Positions 27,131 to 36,214 of a DNA stretch of 64,000 nucleotides are shown here, one piece after another. The stretch is taken from positions 202,744 to 266,743 of the forward strand of contig JACPBF010000001.1 in NCBI GenBank assembly GCA_016180425.1. The letters are read 5' to 3'. The position numbers and the translations under genes are program-made. The notes beneath the pieces were generated by a model. The model was not told the DNA's origin. It saw only the letters and a list, made by a program, of their open reading frames with translations, and ran no database searches. Numbering within the stretch: position 1 is the stretch's first letter; each line of letters begins with the position of its first letter. The DNA is from Elusimicrobiota bacterium (GTDB lineage Bacteria; Elusimicrobiota; Elusimicrobia; 2-02-FULL-39-32).

Positions 27131-28588
27131 ATGCAATTTTTTCGTTCTCTACTAAAAAAATCAGTTCTCTTTATTCTAGGGATTATTATTGTCTTACTGC
27201 CATTTCTTAGATTTTTATGGGATGCTTGGTCAGTTCATCTGATTTTTATTCTGGTTCTAATAATCTATTTCTTATTATGTTTAATAACCCTCCTAGAAAA
27301 AAACTACACTTTTCCTGACCTGCCTCTAAGTTTTCTTTTATTTCTTATTTTCTTTGTAGGTTCTATGATACTCTCGCCTTTTAAAGAAGAAGCCAGGAAT
27401 AATGCACTTTTAATCTTTAACACCTTTTCTTTATATTTCATAGTTAAAAAATATAATAAAATTAATAAAATTAGATTACAAAAAATGATTCTCATTATGA
27501 CTGCTCTATTTTTATTATTTTCCTTACTGATAGAAATCTACCCCTCAACACCTTATCCCAAAGAAGAATTTTTTCTTAAATCTAACTTTATCGGTTCATT
27601 ATCCATTCTAGGGTTATTTTTCTCTCTTTCTTTTTATAATGACATAAAAATATTTTCCTTAATTATTTTATGCTTTGCCTTGACTGCTTTCTACTTCACA
27701 GAATCTTTTGCGGGACTTCTAGGGATATCTGCTGGGCTGATATATTTGACTCGAAACATTAATAAAAATGAAAAAAATCAACGAACCCTATTTTTATTTT
27801 TAACTCTATGCTTAATGGCGGGGATACTTTTCTTTTTAAGCCACTGGCGTATGAGTTCGGTCAATGATAGGGTCAGGTGGTGGAAAGCAGCATTTGAAAT
27901 TTCAATCCAACACCCATTTTTTGGAACAGGACCAGGATCATTTGAAAAAGCTTCTACAATCTATTTGGAACCCGGATTAAAATCCCTCTATGTACATAAT
28001 TTTTTTTTACAAAATATATGCGAAATAGGAAGTTTTGCGACAATTTTTTTATTTTATTTTATTTTCAAAGAATTAAAAAACAGCTCTAATCTAATTCTAA
28101 AAATTGGTCTGATTGCAATTTTTACGCAATGTCTTTTAGATTACTCTCTAAATGTTCCTGGTTTCTTTCTTCTATTTTTTCTGATTCTTGCTTCCATAAG
28201 CGAACCTATTGAAGATAGGTTTACTCAACGAAAAAAGAATTTAATCATAATCTTTCATTCAATTCTTCTTCCCTTTATTTTATTCTTTGGCTGGGAATTA
28301 GGCATCAAACCTTTAGTATCATTCAATTATTCTTTAAAAGCAAAAGAATCTTATGAAAAAGAAGACTTACCTTCCGCTGAAAAATTCTTACGCTCCGCTC
28401 TTAAATGGGATGGCATTCCTCTTCAACATTATTTATCTCTTTCTCATATTCTTGAAATTCAATATAATGAAAATCCAAAGAGGTCGAATCTTTTAAAAGA
28501 GAGGCAAAATCTAAAAAAAATAATTTTAGATAGGAATCCTTATATTTTCTATAAAAATCAGGAAAAAATAAATGGACAAAAGAGATAA
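27131..28588 (+). CDS. third O-antigen ligase/polymerase-like membrane protein
   Basis: The 485-residue protein has about eleven hydrophobic segments. It has the Wzy_C signature RWWKAAFEISIQHPFFGTGPGS followed by SLYVHNFFLQNICEIGSFATI (about 250-305). The soluble C-terminus (about 395-485) has a TPR-like helix pair with AKESYEKEDLPSAEKFLRSALK. It starts 75 bases after pilQ and its end overlaps the next gene by 17 bases, so it links the pilus and glycan regions. It resembles the genes at 18731 and 20616 in layout and is probably paralogous. Confidence 0.76.
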   Translation: MQFFRSLLKKSVLFILGIIIVLLPFLRFLWDAWSVHLIFILVLIIYFLLCLITLLEKNYTFPDLPLSFLLFLIFFVGSMILSPFKEEARNNALLIFNTFSLYFIVKKYNKINKIRLQKMILIMTALFLLFSLLIEIYPSTPYPKEEFFLKSNFIGSLSILGLFFSLSFYNDIKIFSLIILCFALTAFYFTESFAGLLGISAGLIYLTRNINKNEKNQRTLFLFLTLCLMAGILFFLSHWRMSSVNDRVRWWKAAFEISIQHPFFGTGPGSFEKASTIYLEPGLKSLYVHNFFLQNICEIGSFATIFLFYFIFKELKNSSNLILKIGLIAIFTQCLLDYSLNVPGFFLLFFLILASISEPIEDRFTQRKKNLIIIFHSILLPFILFFGWELGIKPLVSFNYSLKAKESYEKEDLPSAEKFLRSALKWDGIPLQHYLSLSHILEIQYNENPKRSNLLKERQNLKKIILDRNPYIFYKNQEKINGQKR

Positions 28589-30626
28589 AATCTCTATTCT
28601 TTTACTGATTTTCTTGCCAATTTTTTTTCTCTCTGGAACCCTGACTTCTTCACGCACTTTTTTTATGAGGGATCTCACCTACCTTTTCCATCCTTGGAGA
28701 TCTTTAAGCGCGCAAATGATTCAGGCGGGACTTGTTCCCTTATGGAACCCCTACGAAATGGGAGGCATGCCATTTTTAGCGAACTGTCAATCTGCCATCT
28801 TATACCCTTGTAGTATTGTTTTTTGGATTTTTCATTTTGTTTTAGGGCTCAAATGTTTTCATTTTCTTCACTACACTCTAGCCTCCGTAGGATTTTTTCT
28901 TTTTGCAAGAAAATGTGGGTTTTCTAAAATGGTCAGTTTTTCAGGGAGTGTTCTTTTTGCCTATAATGGCTATTCATTGACTCGACATGAATTTTTAAGC
29001 GTTTTAGGAAGTTTGATCTGGCTGCCATGGCTCTTGATATTCTCTATTCAAAAAATCAATAAAAAAAATATTTCCTCACTCTTTTTTTGCAGTCTGTCAC
29101 TTACCTTTTCTTTCTTAGCTGGATTCCCGCAAATTCTACTATTACAGATAATTTTCGCATTTCTATTCTCTTTTATTTTTACTTCCTTTAAGTCGAACAT
29201 TGCATTAGATAATGGAAAATTTGGGTTCAAACAAAATATCTTGGATTGGCTAAAAATCCTAATTCTCTTTCTTTTAATCAGCGCCCCACAATGGATGCCT
29301 ACTTTAGAGCTTTTGCAGAACTCAATTCGCGGAGGTCATGGGATTTCCTTTTCAGAAGCTGTAACCTATTCCTTTCCTTTAGATAGTCTGCTTGGTTTAA
29401 TTTACCCTTTTAGAATTTTACACCATTCAGATCGTTTTACGGGAGAAAAATTCTTTTGGATTTGGAGCGCTTGGTGGGGTTTTACCGCATCCTTTCTAAT
29501 ACTTTTCTCAATAAGATCAAAATATAAAAAATTAATAACGCTGGGGATATCTTTAAGCGTTATTGGAATTCTTTGGTCCATGGGAGAATACTGTCCTTTT
29601 TTTGAATTTTTCTATGAAAAAATTTCTTTTCTTCATCTTTTCCGATATCCTCCTGTGGCCCTTTACTTAACAACCTCTTCAATCGCGCTTCTAATGCTTG
29701 CTGGTTTTCATTCGATTCAAACGGCAAAGCTAAATGAAAATTTTAGAAAACTGATCCTATTACTTTTAACCCTTTCTCTCTCCTTAGAACTTTGGTTTTA
29801 TTCCAAAAATATTACCCCAACCATTATTCCTGAATACTACCATGTCACTTTTAATGCGATAAAATCCATATTAAAAGATAGTCCTGGAACTGTTCTTCTT
29901 TCTAACAAAGTGAACTCTCAAAGAAGATTGGCAGGAATGTCTTCTCAAGAAGCCCAAATGAGATTTAGAGCCTATCTATTTGACCTCACAAACCTACCCT
30001 ATAGAATTAAAACCATTAATCCATCTGGAGAACCTTTAGCCCTCAACTCCTTTCAAGAGCTTTATCAAACCCTTGCCTCATCACCCTCTATTGAAGAAGC
30101 TAAACCTCTTATCAATTTTTGGAATATTACGCACTTTCTAGTGGAAGATTCTTTGGGATATGGTTGGAAACTAATTAGTCAGGATAAGGATTTAAAAATT
30201 TATAGAAATCCAGAAGCATTGGGATTTGTATTTGGTTTAGAAAAAAAAGAAACTTTACCAAACCTTGAGAGAGAGAGATTTGAATTCTTTGTACCCAAAC
30301 TTTTAAAAATGGGAAGGGATAAAATAATCTGTCAACTGTTCTATAGATTAAAACACATGGTTATCTTTACAACGCCTTTTTATCCTGGATGGGAACTCTA
30401 TTGTTCAACCTGTAATCTAAAAACAAAGAAAAAAATATCCACCTTTATATTTAAGAACTATTTTACTGGAGCTGATCTCAAAGAAGGGGATCATATGCTT
30501 TATTTAATTTACCGGCCTCTTTCTTGGAAAATAGGAACGATTCTCTTTATACTTACTATTTCAATTTTTATTCTATTGGCAGTAGGAATGCATGTGAGAT
30601 GCCTCGCTCAACCCTTAAGATATTAA
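28572..30626 (+). CDS. YfhO-like polytopic membrane protein (GT-C fold)
   Basis: The 684-residue protein has about twelve membrane segments and a large C-terminal soluble part (about 430-650). The first loop contains FMRDLTYLFHPWR and the family phrase LVPLWNPYEMGGMPFLANCQSAILYP (about 55-80). YfhO proteins are GT-C type enzymes thought to transfer sugars from polyprenyl phosphate on the outer face of the membrane. It is followed by a paralogue with the same signature. Substrate and acceptor are unknown. Confidence 0.72.
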   Translation: MDKRDKISILLLIFLPIFFLSGTLTSSRTFFMRDLTYLFHPWRSLSAQMIQAGLVPLWNPYEMGGMPFLANCQSAILYPCSIVFWIFHFVLGLKCFHFLHYTLASVGFFLFARKCGFSKMVSFSGSVLFAYNGYSLTRHEFLSVLGSLIWLPWLLIFSIQKINKKNISSLFFCSLSLTFSFLAGFPQILLLQIIFAFLFSFIFTSFKSNIALDNGKFGFKQNILDWLKILILFLLISAPQWMPTLELLQNSIRGGHGISFSEAVTYSFPLDSLLGLIYPFRILHHSDRFTGEKFFWIWSAWWGFTASFLILFSIRSKYKKLITLGISLSVIGILWSMGEYCPFFEFFYEKISFLHLFRYPPVALYLTTSSIALLMLAGFHSIQTAKLNENFRKLILLLLTLSLSLELWFYSKNITPTIIPEYYHVTFNAIKSILKDSPGTVLLSNKVNSQRRLAGMSSQEAQMRFRAYLFDLTNLPYRIKTINPSGEPLALNSFQELYQTLASSPSIEEAKPLINFWNITHFLVEDSLGYGWKLISQDKDLKIYRNPEALGFVFGLEKKETLPNLERERFEFFVPKLLKMGRDKIICQLFYRLKHMVIFTTPFYPGWELYCSTCNLKTKKKISTFIFKNYFTGADLKEGDHMLYLIYRPLSWKIGTILFILTISIFILLAVGMHVRCLAQPLRY

Positions 30627-32728
30627 TTTTTTTTACTCTGGTTTTTTGTTTTCCATTGATCTGGACCCAGGGAATTGTTGGAAACTTTGGTGATGTTTAT
30701 CAATATGCTGCGCCCTATAGAAACTTCTCTAAAATAAATTTGCAGCAAGGCTCTTTTCCCCTTTGGAACCCCTATATCTTTGCTGGGACTCCTTTTCTTG
30801 CTTCTCCCCAATCTGCTCTTTTTTTTCCTGCATCCATGCTCTTTTATTTTTTACCCCTAAACATTTCCTTTAATCTCTTTGCCATTTTACATATTTTTAT
30901 TAATAGCTTAGGCATGTGTTTGCTACTCACTAGTTTAGGCAGAACCCGCACTGCCAGTCTTTTTGGCGGGTTATTATGGTCCTATTCGTTTTTCTTTCTT
31001 TCCAAACTAGCCTCAGGCCATCTAATCCACCTGTCTGGATATTCTCTTTTTCCTTTTGTAACACTATTTTTCTTGCAAACAATTTATTCTAACTATGATA
31101 AAAAAAGGTGGAACATTTTTAATTTTGTGATCAGCTTGAGTCTCCAATTTTTCTCAGGACACAGCCAAGTATGGTTTCATACTATTTTTCTAGTTTCTCT
31201 TCTCTTTATTCAAAAACTGTGGTTTTCTTCTAAGACAGAAAAAAATAAACTGGTTCAAACAGGTTGCACAAGTATCCTCTTATTTTTTCTCCTTTCAGCA
31301 ATTCAATTTTTACCTACCTTTAACTATTATCTTTATTCTAGCCGCTCTCACATTAGAGAATCGTCCAATATTCAAACCTCTTATCAATTCGCAACCTCTT
31401 ATTCCATGCGTTGGCATGATTTAATCACTCTGATTTTTCCAAAAAAATTTGGCAGTCCTTTAGATCATTCTTATCAAGACCCAGAACACCCTTCTGTTTA
31501 TTTTGAAACCAATGCGCTTTACTTTGGCATACTACCTCTACTCTTTGCTTTAGCTGGCATATGTTTACTTATAAAAAAGAAAAAATTCCTTCTTCCAATT
31601 TTAGCTTTCCTTTTTCTCATGCTCGCAATGGGAAAAAACAGCCCAGGCTATTCTTTCATTTGGAAAGCTTTTGAATTTTTAAGGGTTCCAGCGAGATTTT
31701 ACTTTCTATTATTTTTTATTTTTACGTTAAGCGGAAGTTTTTTTTGGGAAAACTTCTTTAAAAATAAAAAGACATTCGTAAAAATTATATTTTTAAGTTT
31801 AATCTTCCTAGATCTATTTTCAAATGGAAAAAATTTTATTTGGTCAGAAAATTCACAAGAAAAACTGGGTAAATCGCAGGCACTTGAATGGCTAAGCAAT
31901 CAAAATGCTAAATCAATTCATAATGACCCATATCAAAATAGAATCTTTACTAATTCCAGCGTGCCCAATCCCAATAAAGCAATTTTTTTTCAACTGCTCA
32001 ATGTCAATGGTTATGAAGCAATCTTACAAAGATCTCTTTTAAACTATTTCTTTTTTAGCCAAGGACCCAATTCAATTTATACAACTGGGGTTGACCTAAT
32101 CAATCCTAATAAAAATTCTTTTAATCTTTTTGGAACTAAATTTTTAATTTCAGTCTATCCTTTTAACTCCAACTGGCCTTTAAAATATAATGAAAATAAT
32201 CTTTTCATTTATGAAAACCCCAACCCTGAATCCAGCGTAAGGATCTATTACAAATTGAGTAAGTTCTCTGATTTAAATTCCCTTATTTCAACCCTTGATT
32301 CACCCTCTTTTAATCCAAATACTGAAATCCTTCAATACCATTCTTCCTTAAATGAAAATGCTCATGAAAGCTTACCTAAAAAAAATATAAAATGTTTTTC
32401 CTTTAAAAGGACATCTGCTAAAAGTTTTGAGATTGGATTAAAAACCAATGAAAAATCCAGTTGTTGGCTTTTTCTCTCTGAGGCATTCTTCCCTGGGTGG
32501 AAAGTATGGGGTGAATCTGGGGAGCAATTTTTGCCATTTCAAATTTTTGGATATTTTCAGGGAATTAAATTTAATCAAAATAAATTGCCGGTTGAAAAAA
32601 TATTCTGGCTTTACCAACCTAAAGAATTCTTTTTAGGCGCTATCTTAAGCGTACTTTGCCTAATCTTTTCAATTTATTTTCTATGTTCTACAATTAAAAT
32701 TGGTATATTGCGCTTATATCATAAATAG
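30599..32728 (+). CDS. second YfhO-like polytopic membrane protein
   Basis: The protein has about 709 residues from the ATG at 30599, with about twelve membrane segments. It repeats the signature as FPLWNPYIFAGTPFLASPQSALFFP, so it is a tandem paralogue of the preceding gene. The frame is open from 30524, but that start would put about 100 bases inside the upstream gene. The ATG at 30599 gives a hydrophobic N-terminus and a 28-base overlap. The C-terminal part has KSSCWLFLSEAFFPGWKVWGE, the beta-domain phrase of this family. The TAG stop abuts a MITE-like element. Confidence 0.7.
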   Translation: MPRSTLKILIFFTLVFCFPLIWTQGIVGNFGDVYQYAAPYRNFSKINLQQGSFPLWNPYIFAGTPFLASPQSALFFPASMLFYFLPLNISFNLFAILHIFINSLGMCLLLTSLGRTRTASLFGGLLWSYSFFFLSKLASGHLIHLSGYSLFPFVTLFFLQTIYSNYDKKRWNIFNFVISLSLQFFSGHSQVWFHTIFLVSLLFIQKLWFSSKTEKNKLVQTGCTSILLFFLLSAIQFLPTFNYYLYSSRSHIRESSNIQTSYQFATSYSMRWHDLITLIFPKKFGSPLDHSYQDPEHPSVYFETNALYFGILPLLFALAGICLLIKKKKFLLPILAFLFLMLAMGKNSPGYSFIWKAFEFLRVPARFYFLLFFIFTLSGSFFWENFFKNKKTFVKIIFLSLIFLDLFSNGKNFIWSENSQEKLGKSQALEWLSNQNAKSIHNDPYQNRIFTNSSVPNPNKAIFFQLLNVNGYEAILQRSLLNYFFFSQGPNSIYTTGVDLINPNKNSFNLFGTKFLISVYPFNSNWPLKYNENNLFIYENPNPESSVRIYYKLSKFSDLNSLISTLDSPSFNPNTEILQYHSSLNENAHESLPKKNIKCFSFKRTSAKSFEIGLKTNEKSSCWLFLSEAFFPGWKVWGESGEQFLPFQIFGYFQGIKFNQNKLPVEKIFWLYQPKEFFLGAILSVLCLIFSIYFLCSTIKIGILRLYHK

Positions 32729-32889
32729 TTTCTGCACTGAAAGTGCTTTCGTCACGAGATTTTTGATTTTGAGACTTTTTCTTTACAAAATTTTTTTAGC
32801 ATACTCGACTAGGGGTATGGTAAAAAAATTTTGTAAAGAAAAAGGCCAAAAGCAAAAATCGTAGTAGAAATGACTTTCAGTGCAGAAAC
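32728..32889. mobile_element. MITE-like element with 16-bp terminal inverted repeats
   Basis: The ends GTTTCTGCACTGAAAG (32728-32743) and CTTTCAGTGCAGAAAC (32874-32889) are perfect mirror images. The flanks carry TAAATA on both sides (32722-32727 and 32890-32895), as expected for a target duplication. Inside, a perfect 23-bp palindromic arm (32776-32798 with 32821-32843) and a matching but imperfect middle make the whole 162 bp one long hairpin. It has no coding capacity, so it would need a transposase elsewhere. Confidence 0.72.
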
Positions 32890-32956
32890 TAAATAGCAGG
32901 ATAAAAACTTGATGGCGACATATAATATTTGGATTAAAATAAAAGTAAGTTAAAAT

Positions 32957-33718
32957 ATGGAAACAAAAAATAAAAGCAAAATATTGATTGTAATGCCTGC
33001 CTATCATGCAGCTAAAACCATTGAAGCCACCTTTAATTCAATCCCTAAAGAGCTTGATTTTGAAACGCTCGTAGTGGATGATGCTTCCAAAGATGAAACT
33101 GTTAAAATTGCAAAAAATTTGGGGTTGAAAGTTCTTGAACATGAAGTCAATAGGGGATATGGGGCCAATCAAAAAACATGCTATGACCATGCTTTAAAGA
33201 CAGACGCGAATATTATTGTGATGATCCACCCGGATTATCAATATGATGCCCGGGTTATCCCAGCATTGATTTTGCCGCTTGAACTTGATATTTGTGATAT
33301 TATGTTAGGCAATCGTATCCGATCGCGAAAGGAAGCCTTAAAAGGGGGCATGCCTCTTTACAAATACATTGCCAATCGTTTTTTAACAATATTAGAAAAT
33401 TTTATTCTTGGTCAAAATTTAGGTGAATTTCATTCAGGACTAAGAGCTTACAAAAGAAAAGTTTTAAAGGAAATCCCTTGGAGAATAAATTCTAATCAGT
33501 TTGTCTTTGATCAACAATTTTTGATACAATCAGCTTTCTTAAATTTACGAATAGGGGATGTGCCTGTCCCGTCTAAATATTTTAAGGATGCTTCTAGCAT
33601 TAATTTCTTTAAAAGCGTGCGTTACGGGTTAGAAACCCTTTGGACCCTTCTTTTATATATCCTGGCAAAATGGTTTAAAATTAAAATATGCCTCTTCTCG
33701 CAGATACCTCCAGCATAA
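32957..33718 (+). CDS. family 2 glycosyltransferase (polyprenyl-phosphate type)
   Basis: The 253-residue GT-A protein opens with [22 protein letters not shown] and has the nucleotide-sugar acid motif [11 protein letters not shown], then [16 protein letters not shown] and IHPDYQYD. A hydrophobic C-terminal stretch (about 215-240) suggests loose membrane contact. Similar proteins use dolichyl or undecaprenyl phosphate as acceptor. The gene starts a glycan cluster with the WecA-like and FAD genes, overlapping the former by 31 bases. The exact sugar is not predictable. Confidence 0.82.
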   Translation: METKNKSKILIVMPAYHAAKTIEATFNSIPKELDFETLVVDDASKDETVKIAKNLGLKVLEHEVNRGYGANQKTCYDHALKTDANIIVMIHPDYQYDARVIPALILPLELDICDIMLGNRIRSRKEALKGGMPLYKYIANRFLTILENFILGQNLGEFHSGLRAYKRKVLKEIPWRINSNQFVFDQQFLIQSAFLNLRIGDVPVPSKYFKDASSINFFKSVRYGLETLWTLLLYILAKWFKIKICLFSQIPPA

Positions 33719-34749
33719 TCACCAACCAATTTTCTCTTTTTTTTATTGCGTTTCTATTAGCAACGACTTTTTCCTTTTTGCTTGCACCGGTTTTTAGATG
33801 GATCGCTCTTCGCTATAATATTTTGGATCATCCAAGCACAAATATTAAAACTCACCAACAATCCACTCCTTATCTGGGTGGTTGCGCGATCGCATTAGCT
33901 TTTGTATTGAGTTTAACGATTAGCCGCTATTTATCCAATTATCCTCCGGGTCTATTACGTCCAATTCAAGGGATCTTTTTCGGAGGCTTCTTAGTGTTTT
34001 TACTTGGCTTAGTAGATGATATTGTTCTGGGGGGATTGTCTTACAAAAAAAAATTCCTGATTCAAATTGCAGCAAGCTCAATATTGCTTTTTTATGGAAT
34101 TTACATTCAATTTGTTCATCCGCGCTGGTTAGCATTTATTCTAACCATTATATGGATTACAGGAATAATGAATGCTGTAAATATTATTGATATTATGGAT
34201 GGGCTTGCCGGCGGAACAGCCCTAATCGCTGCATTAGCTTTTTTATTTATATCCTTACCTACAGAACAGTTCTATGTTAATTTAACAGCTGGGGCTCTTG
34301 CAGGTGCCTGTTTTGGCTTTCTTCCCTACAACTTCTCAAAAAATCAAAAAATGTTCATGGGAGATACCGGCAGCCTTTTTATTGGCTTTATTTTAGCCTC
34401 CCTTTCACTGGGGACATCTTATACGACCTTTCATAATGCAGGAGTGCTTGCTCCTATCTTAATTTTAGGCGTGCCTATTTACGATACATTTTTTGTCATG
34501 TACTTACGCTATAAAAAAGGAATGTCTCCTTTTTTAGGCAGCAAAGATCATTTCGCCCTGCGTCTTGAAAAAATGGGGCTGGACAGGGCTTACATTGTTT
34601 CCCTTGCCATCTATACAACTCTTTTTTTAAGCACTTGCGCCTGGCTAACCACCATCATCTGGTTTTGGTGGGCAATAACCATTTATGCCGTGATTCTGAT
34701 CCTGGCAATTTCTATAAGCTATTGGCTTTCTAAAGTAAAAATTGACTGA
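33688..34749 (+). CDS. WecA/TagO/MraY family glycosyl-1-phosphate transferase
   Basis: This 353-residue integral membrane enzyme moves a sugar-1-phosphate from a UDP-sugar to undecaprenyl phosphate, starting lipid-linked glycan synthesis. About ten helices are visible. The catalytic motifs are present: [32 protein letters not shown] and [12 protein letters not shown]. The last cytoplasmic loop has [13 protein letters not shown], the HxxxR-like sugar-selecting region, which resembles WecA/TagO more than MraY. It probably initiates the glycan that the ligase-like proteins transfer. Confidence 0.85.
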   Translation: MPLLADTSSIITNQFSLFFIAFLLATTFSFLLAPVFRWIALRYNILDHPSTNIKTHQQSTPYLGGCAIALAFVLSLTISRYLSNYPPGLLRPIQGIFFGGFLVFLLGLVDDIVLGGLSYKKKFLIQIAASSILLFYGIYIQFVHPRWLAFILTIIWITGIMNAVNIIDIMDGLAGGTALIAALAFLFISLPTEQFYVNLTAGALAGACFGFLPYNFSKNQKMFMGDTGSLFIGFILASLSLGTSYTTFHNAGVLAPILILGVPIYDTFFVMYLRYKKGMSPFLGSKDHFALRLEKMGLDRAYIVSLAIYTTLFLSTCAWLTTIIWFWWAITIYAVILILAISISYWLSKVKID

Positions 34750-36058
34750 AAAAAAAATTGTTATTTTAGGGGCAGGCCTCGCAGGAATTTCCACCGCTTA
34801 TCATCTTCAAAATAAAGCAAAAACAACTACTATTGAAAAAAGCAATTGTTTAGGCGGGACAGCCAGAAGCTTTCAAATTAATGGATTTACCTTTGACATT
34901 ACCGGCCATCTTCTCCACCTTCATCACCTCTATACAAAAAATTTAATTCAAAAACTTCTTAAAAATAATCTTTATTCCTGCGAAAGGAAAGCTGCAATTT
35001 ATTCTCATGGAGTCTTAACCCCATACCCCTTTCAAGTAAACACCTATGGTCTTCCTCAAAAGATAGTTCAGGAATGCGTGTATGGTTTTAAAAAAGCTGT
35101 TAACAATTATTCCAAAGATGAAAAAAGATCCACATCCCTGCCTTTTAATCTATGGAGTTTAAGAACTTTTGGCTCAGGAATCCATAAACATTTTATGAAA
35201 AGTTATAATGAAAAATTATGGGGAATTCCTTTAAAAGATATGACAGCGGAATGGTGCGGGATGTTTGTTCCTCAACCAAAACTAGAGGATGTGATCCGGG
35301 GATCAAAAAAAAGTTTTGATAAATCTTTTGGATATAATGTGACCTTTCTCTATCCTAAAAAGGGAGGAATTCAGGTTTTATCGGAAAAGCTTGGGTCTCG
35401 AATTCCTGTAAAATTAAACACCAGTGTCGAGAAAATAAATTGGAAAGAAAAACTTGTGAAATTTGAAGGCAAAGAATGGGTTCCTTATGACTTCTTAGTC
35501 TCAACCCTGCCGTTGGTAGAACTGCTAAAAAAAATGACTGATCTTCCAAAAACTATTCAAAACCTCATACCTACTTTAAAATGGACATCTGTCTTGAATA
35601 TTAACCTTGGAATTAATAGGCCGAATATTTCAGATAAAACCTGGATTTATTTCCCTGAAAAAAAATTTATTTTTTATAGAGTAGGATTCCCCATGAATTT
35701 TACTCCTCATGTGGTTCCAAAAGGCTGTTCTTCTATGTATATAGAAGTTTCTTACCCTCCTGAAAAAAAAATTGACTTTCAAGATCCAAAATTCCTTAAA
35801 AAAGTGAGAGCTGATCTTGAAAAATGCGGAATTTTGCAAAAGTCGGATAAAATTTTAGTTACGAACTTCATACCCATTCGTTATGCTTACGTGCTTTACA
35901 CAAAAGATAGAAAAAAAGTAACTCAAAAAATATTTGATTTTTTAAATACAAATCAAATCTTTAGCATTGGAAGGTATGGGGAATGGAAATATTCATTTAT
36001 GGAAGAAGCGATCCTGGATGGAAAAAAAACCGCAGAGAAAATCTTAAGTTTATCTTAA
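34742..36058 (+). CDS. FAD-dependent amine oxidase/UDP-galactopyranose mutase-like protein
   Basis: The 438-residue protein begins with the dinucleotide-binding motif VILGAGLAGISTAYHL, then NCLGGTARSFQINGFTFDITGHLLH, typical of the protoporphyrinogen oxidase and UDP-galactopyranose mutase superfamily. The C-terminal motif is FSIGRYGEWKYSFMEEAILDG, which closes over FAD. The start is TTG at 34742, overlapping the upstream stop by eight bases; no ATG precedes the Rossmann motif. In a glycan cluster it may isomerise or oxidise a sugar, but the substrate is uncertain. Confidence 0.75.
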   Translation: MTEKKIVILGAGLAGISTAYHLQNKAKTTTIEKSNCLGGTARSFQINGFTFDITGHLLHLHHLYTKNLIQKLLKNNLYSCERKAAIYSHGVLTPYPFQVNTYGLPQKIVQECVYGFKKAVNNYSKDEKRSTSLPFNLWSLRTFGSGIHKHFMKSYNEKLWGIPLKDMTAEWCGMFVPQPKLEDVIRGSKKSFDKSFGYNVTFLYPKKGGIQVLSEKLGSRIPVKLNTSVEKINWKEKLVKFEGKEWVPYDFLVSTLPLVELLKKMTDLPKTIQNLIPTLKWTSVLNINLGINRPNISDKTWIYFPEKKFIFYRVGFPMNFTPHVVPKGCSSMYIEVSYPPEKKIDFQDPKFLKKVRADLEKCGILQKSDKILVTNFIPIRYAYVLYTKDRKKVTQKIFDFLNTNQIFSIGRYGEWKYSFMEEAILDGKKTAEKILSLS

Positions 36059-36080
36059 AAACCTACTTTTTAACTCTCAG

Positions 36081-36214
36081 TTTGAGAATACCCAATAATT
36101 GTTTCTTGAGAGGCTCACCGGGTTTGGCGCTTGCATTTTTTTGCCAAACCCGGTGGATAGCGAGCGCGCAGGCGCGAGCGACCTCTCAAGAAACAATTAT
36201 TGGGTATTCTCAAA
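36081..36214. repeat. large compound palindrome between convergent genes
   Basis: A perfect 33-bp inverted repeat (36081-36113 with 36182-36214) encloses two inner hairpins. One has a 13-bp perfect stem CACCGGGTTTGGC (36116-36128 with 36143-36155); the other is a small GC stem CGCG at about 36164-36175. The folded form is a three-way cross. It covers the 3' end of the minus-strand gene that stops at 36210 and follows the gene ending at 36058, so it may act as a two-way terminator. Its length and GC-rich core look more like a dispersed palindromic element. Confidence 0.75.
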
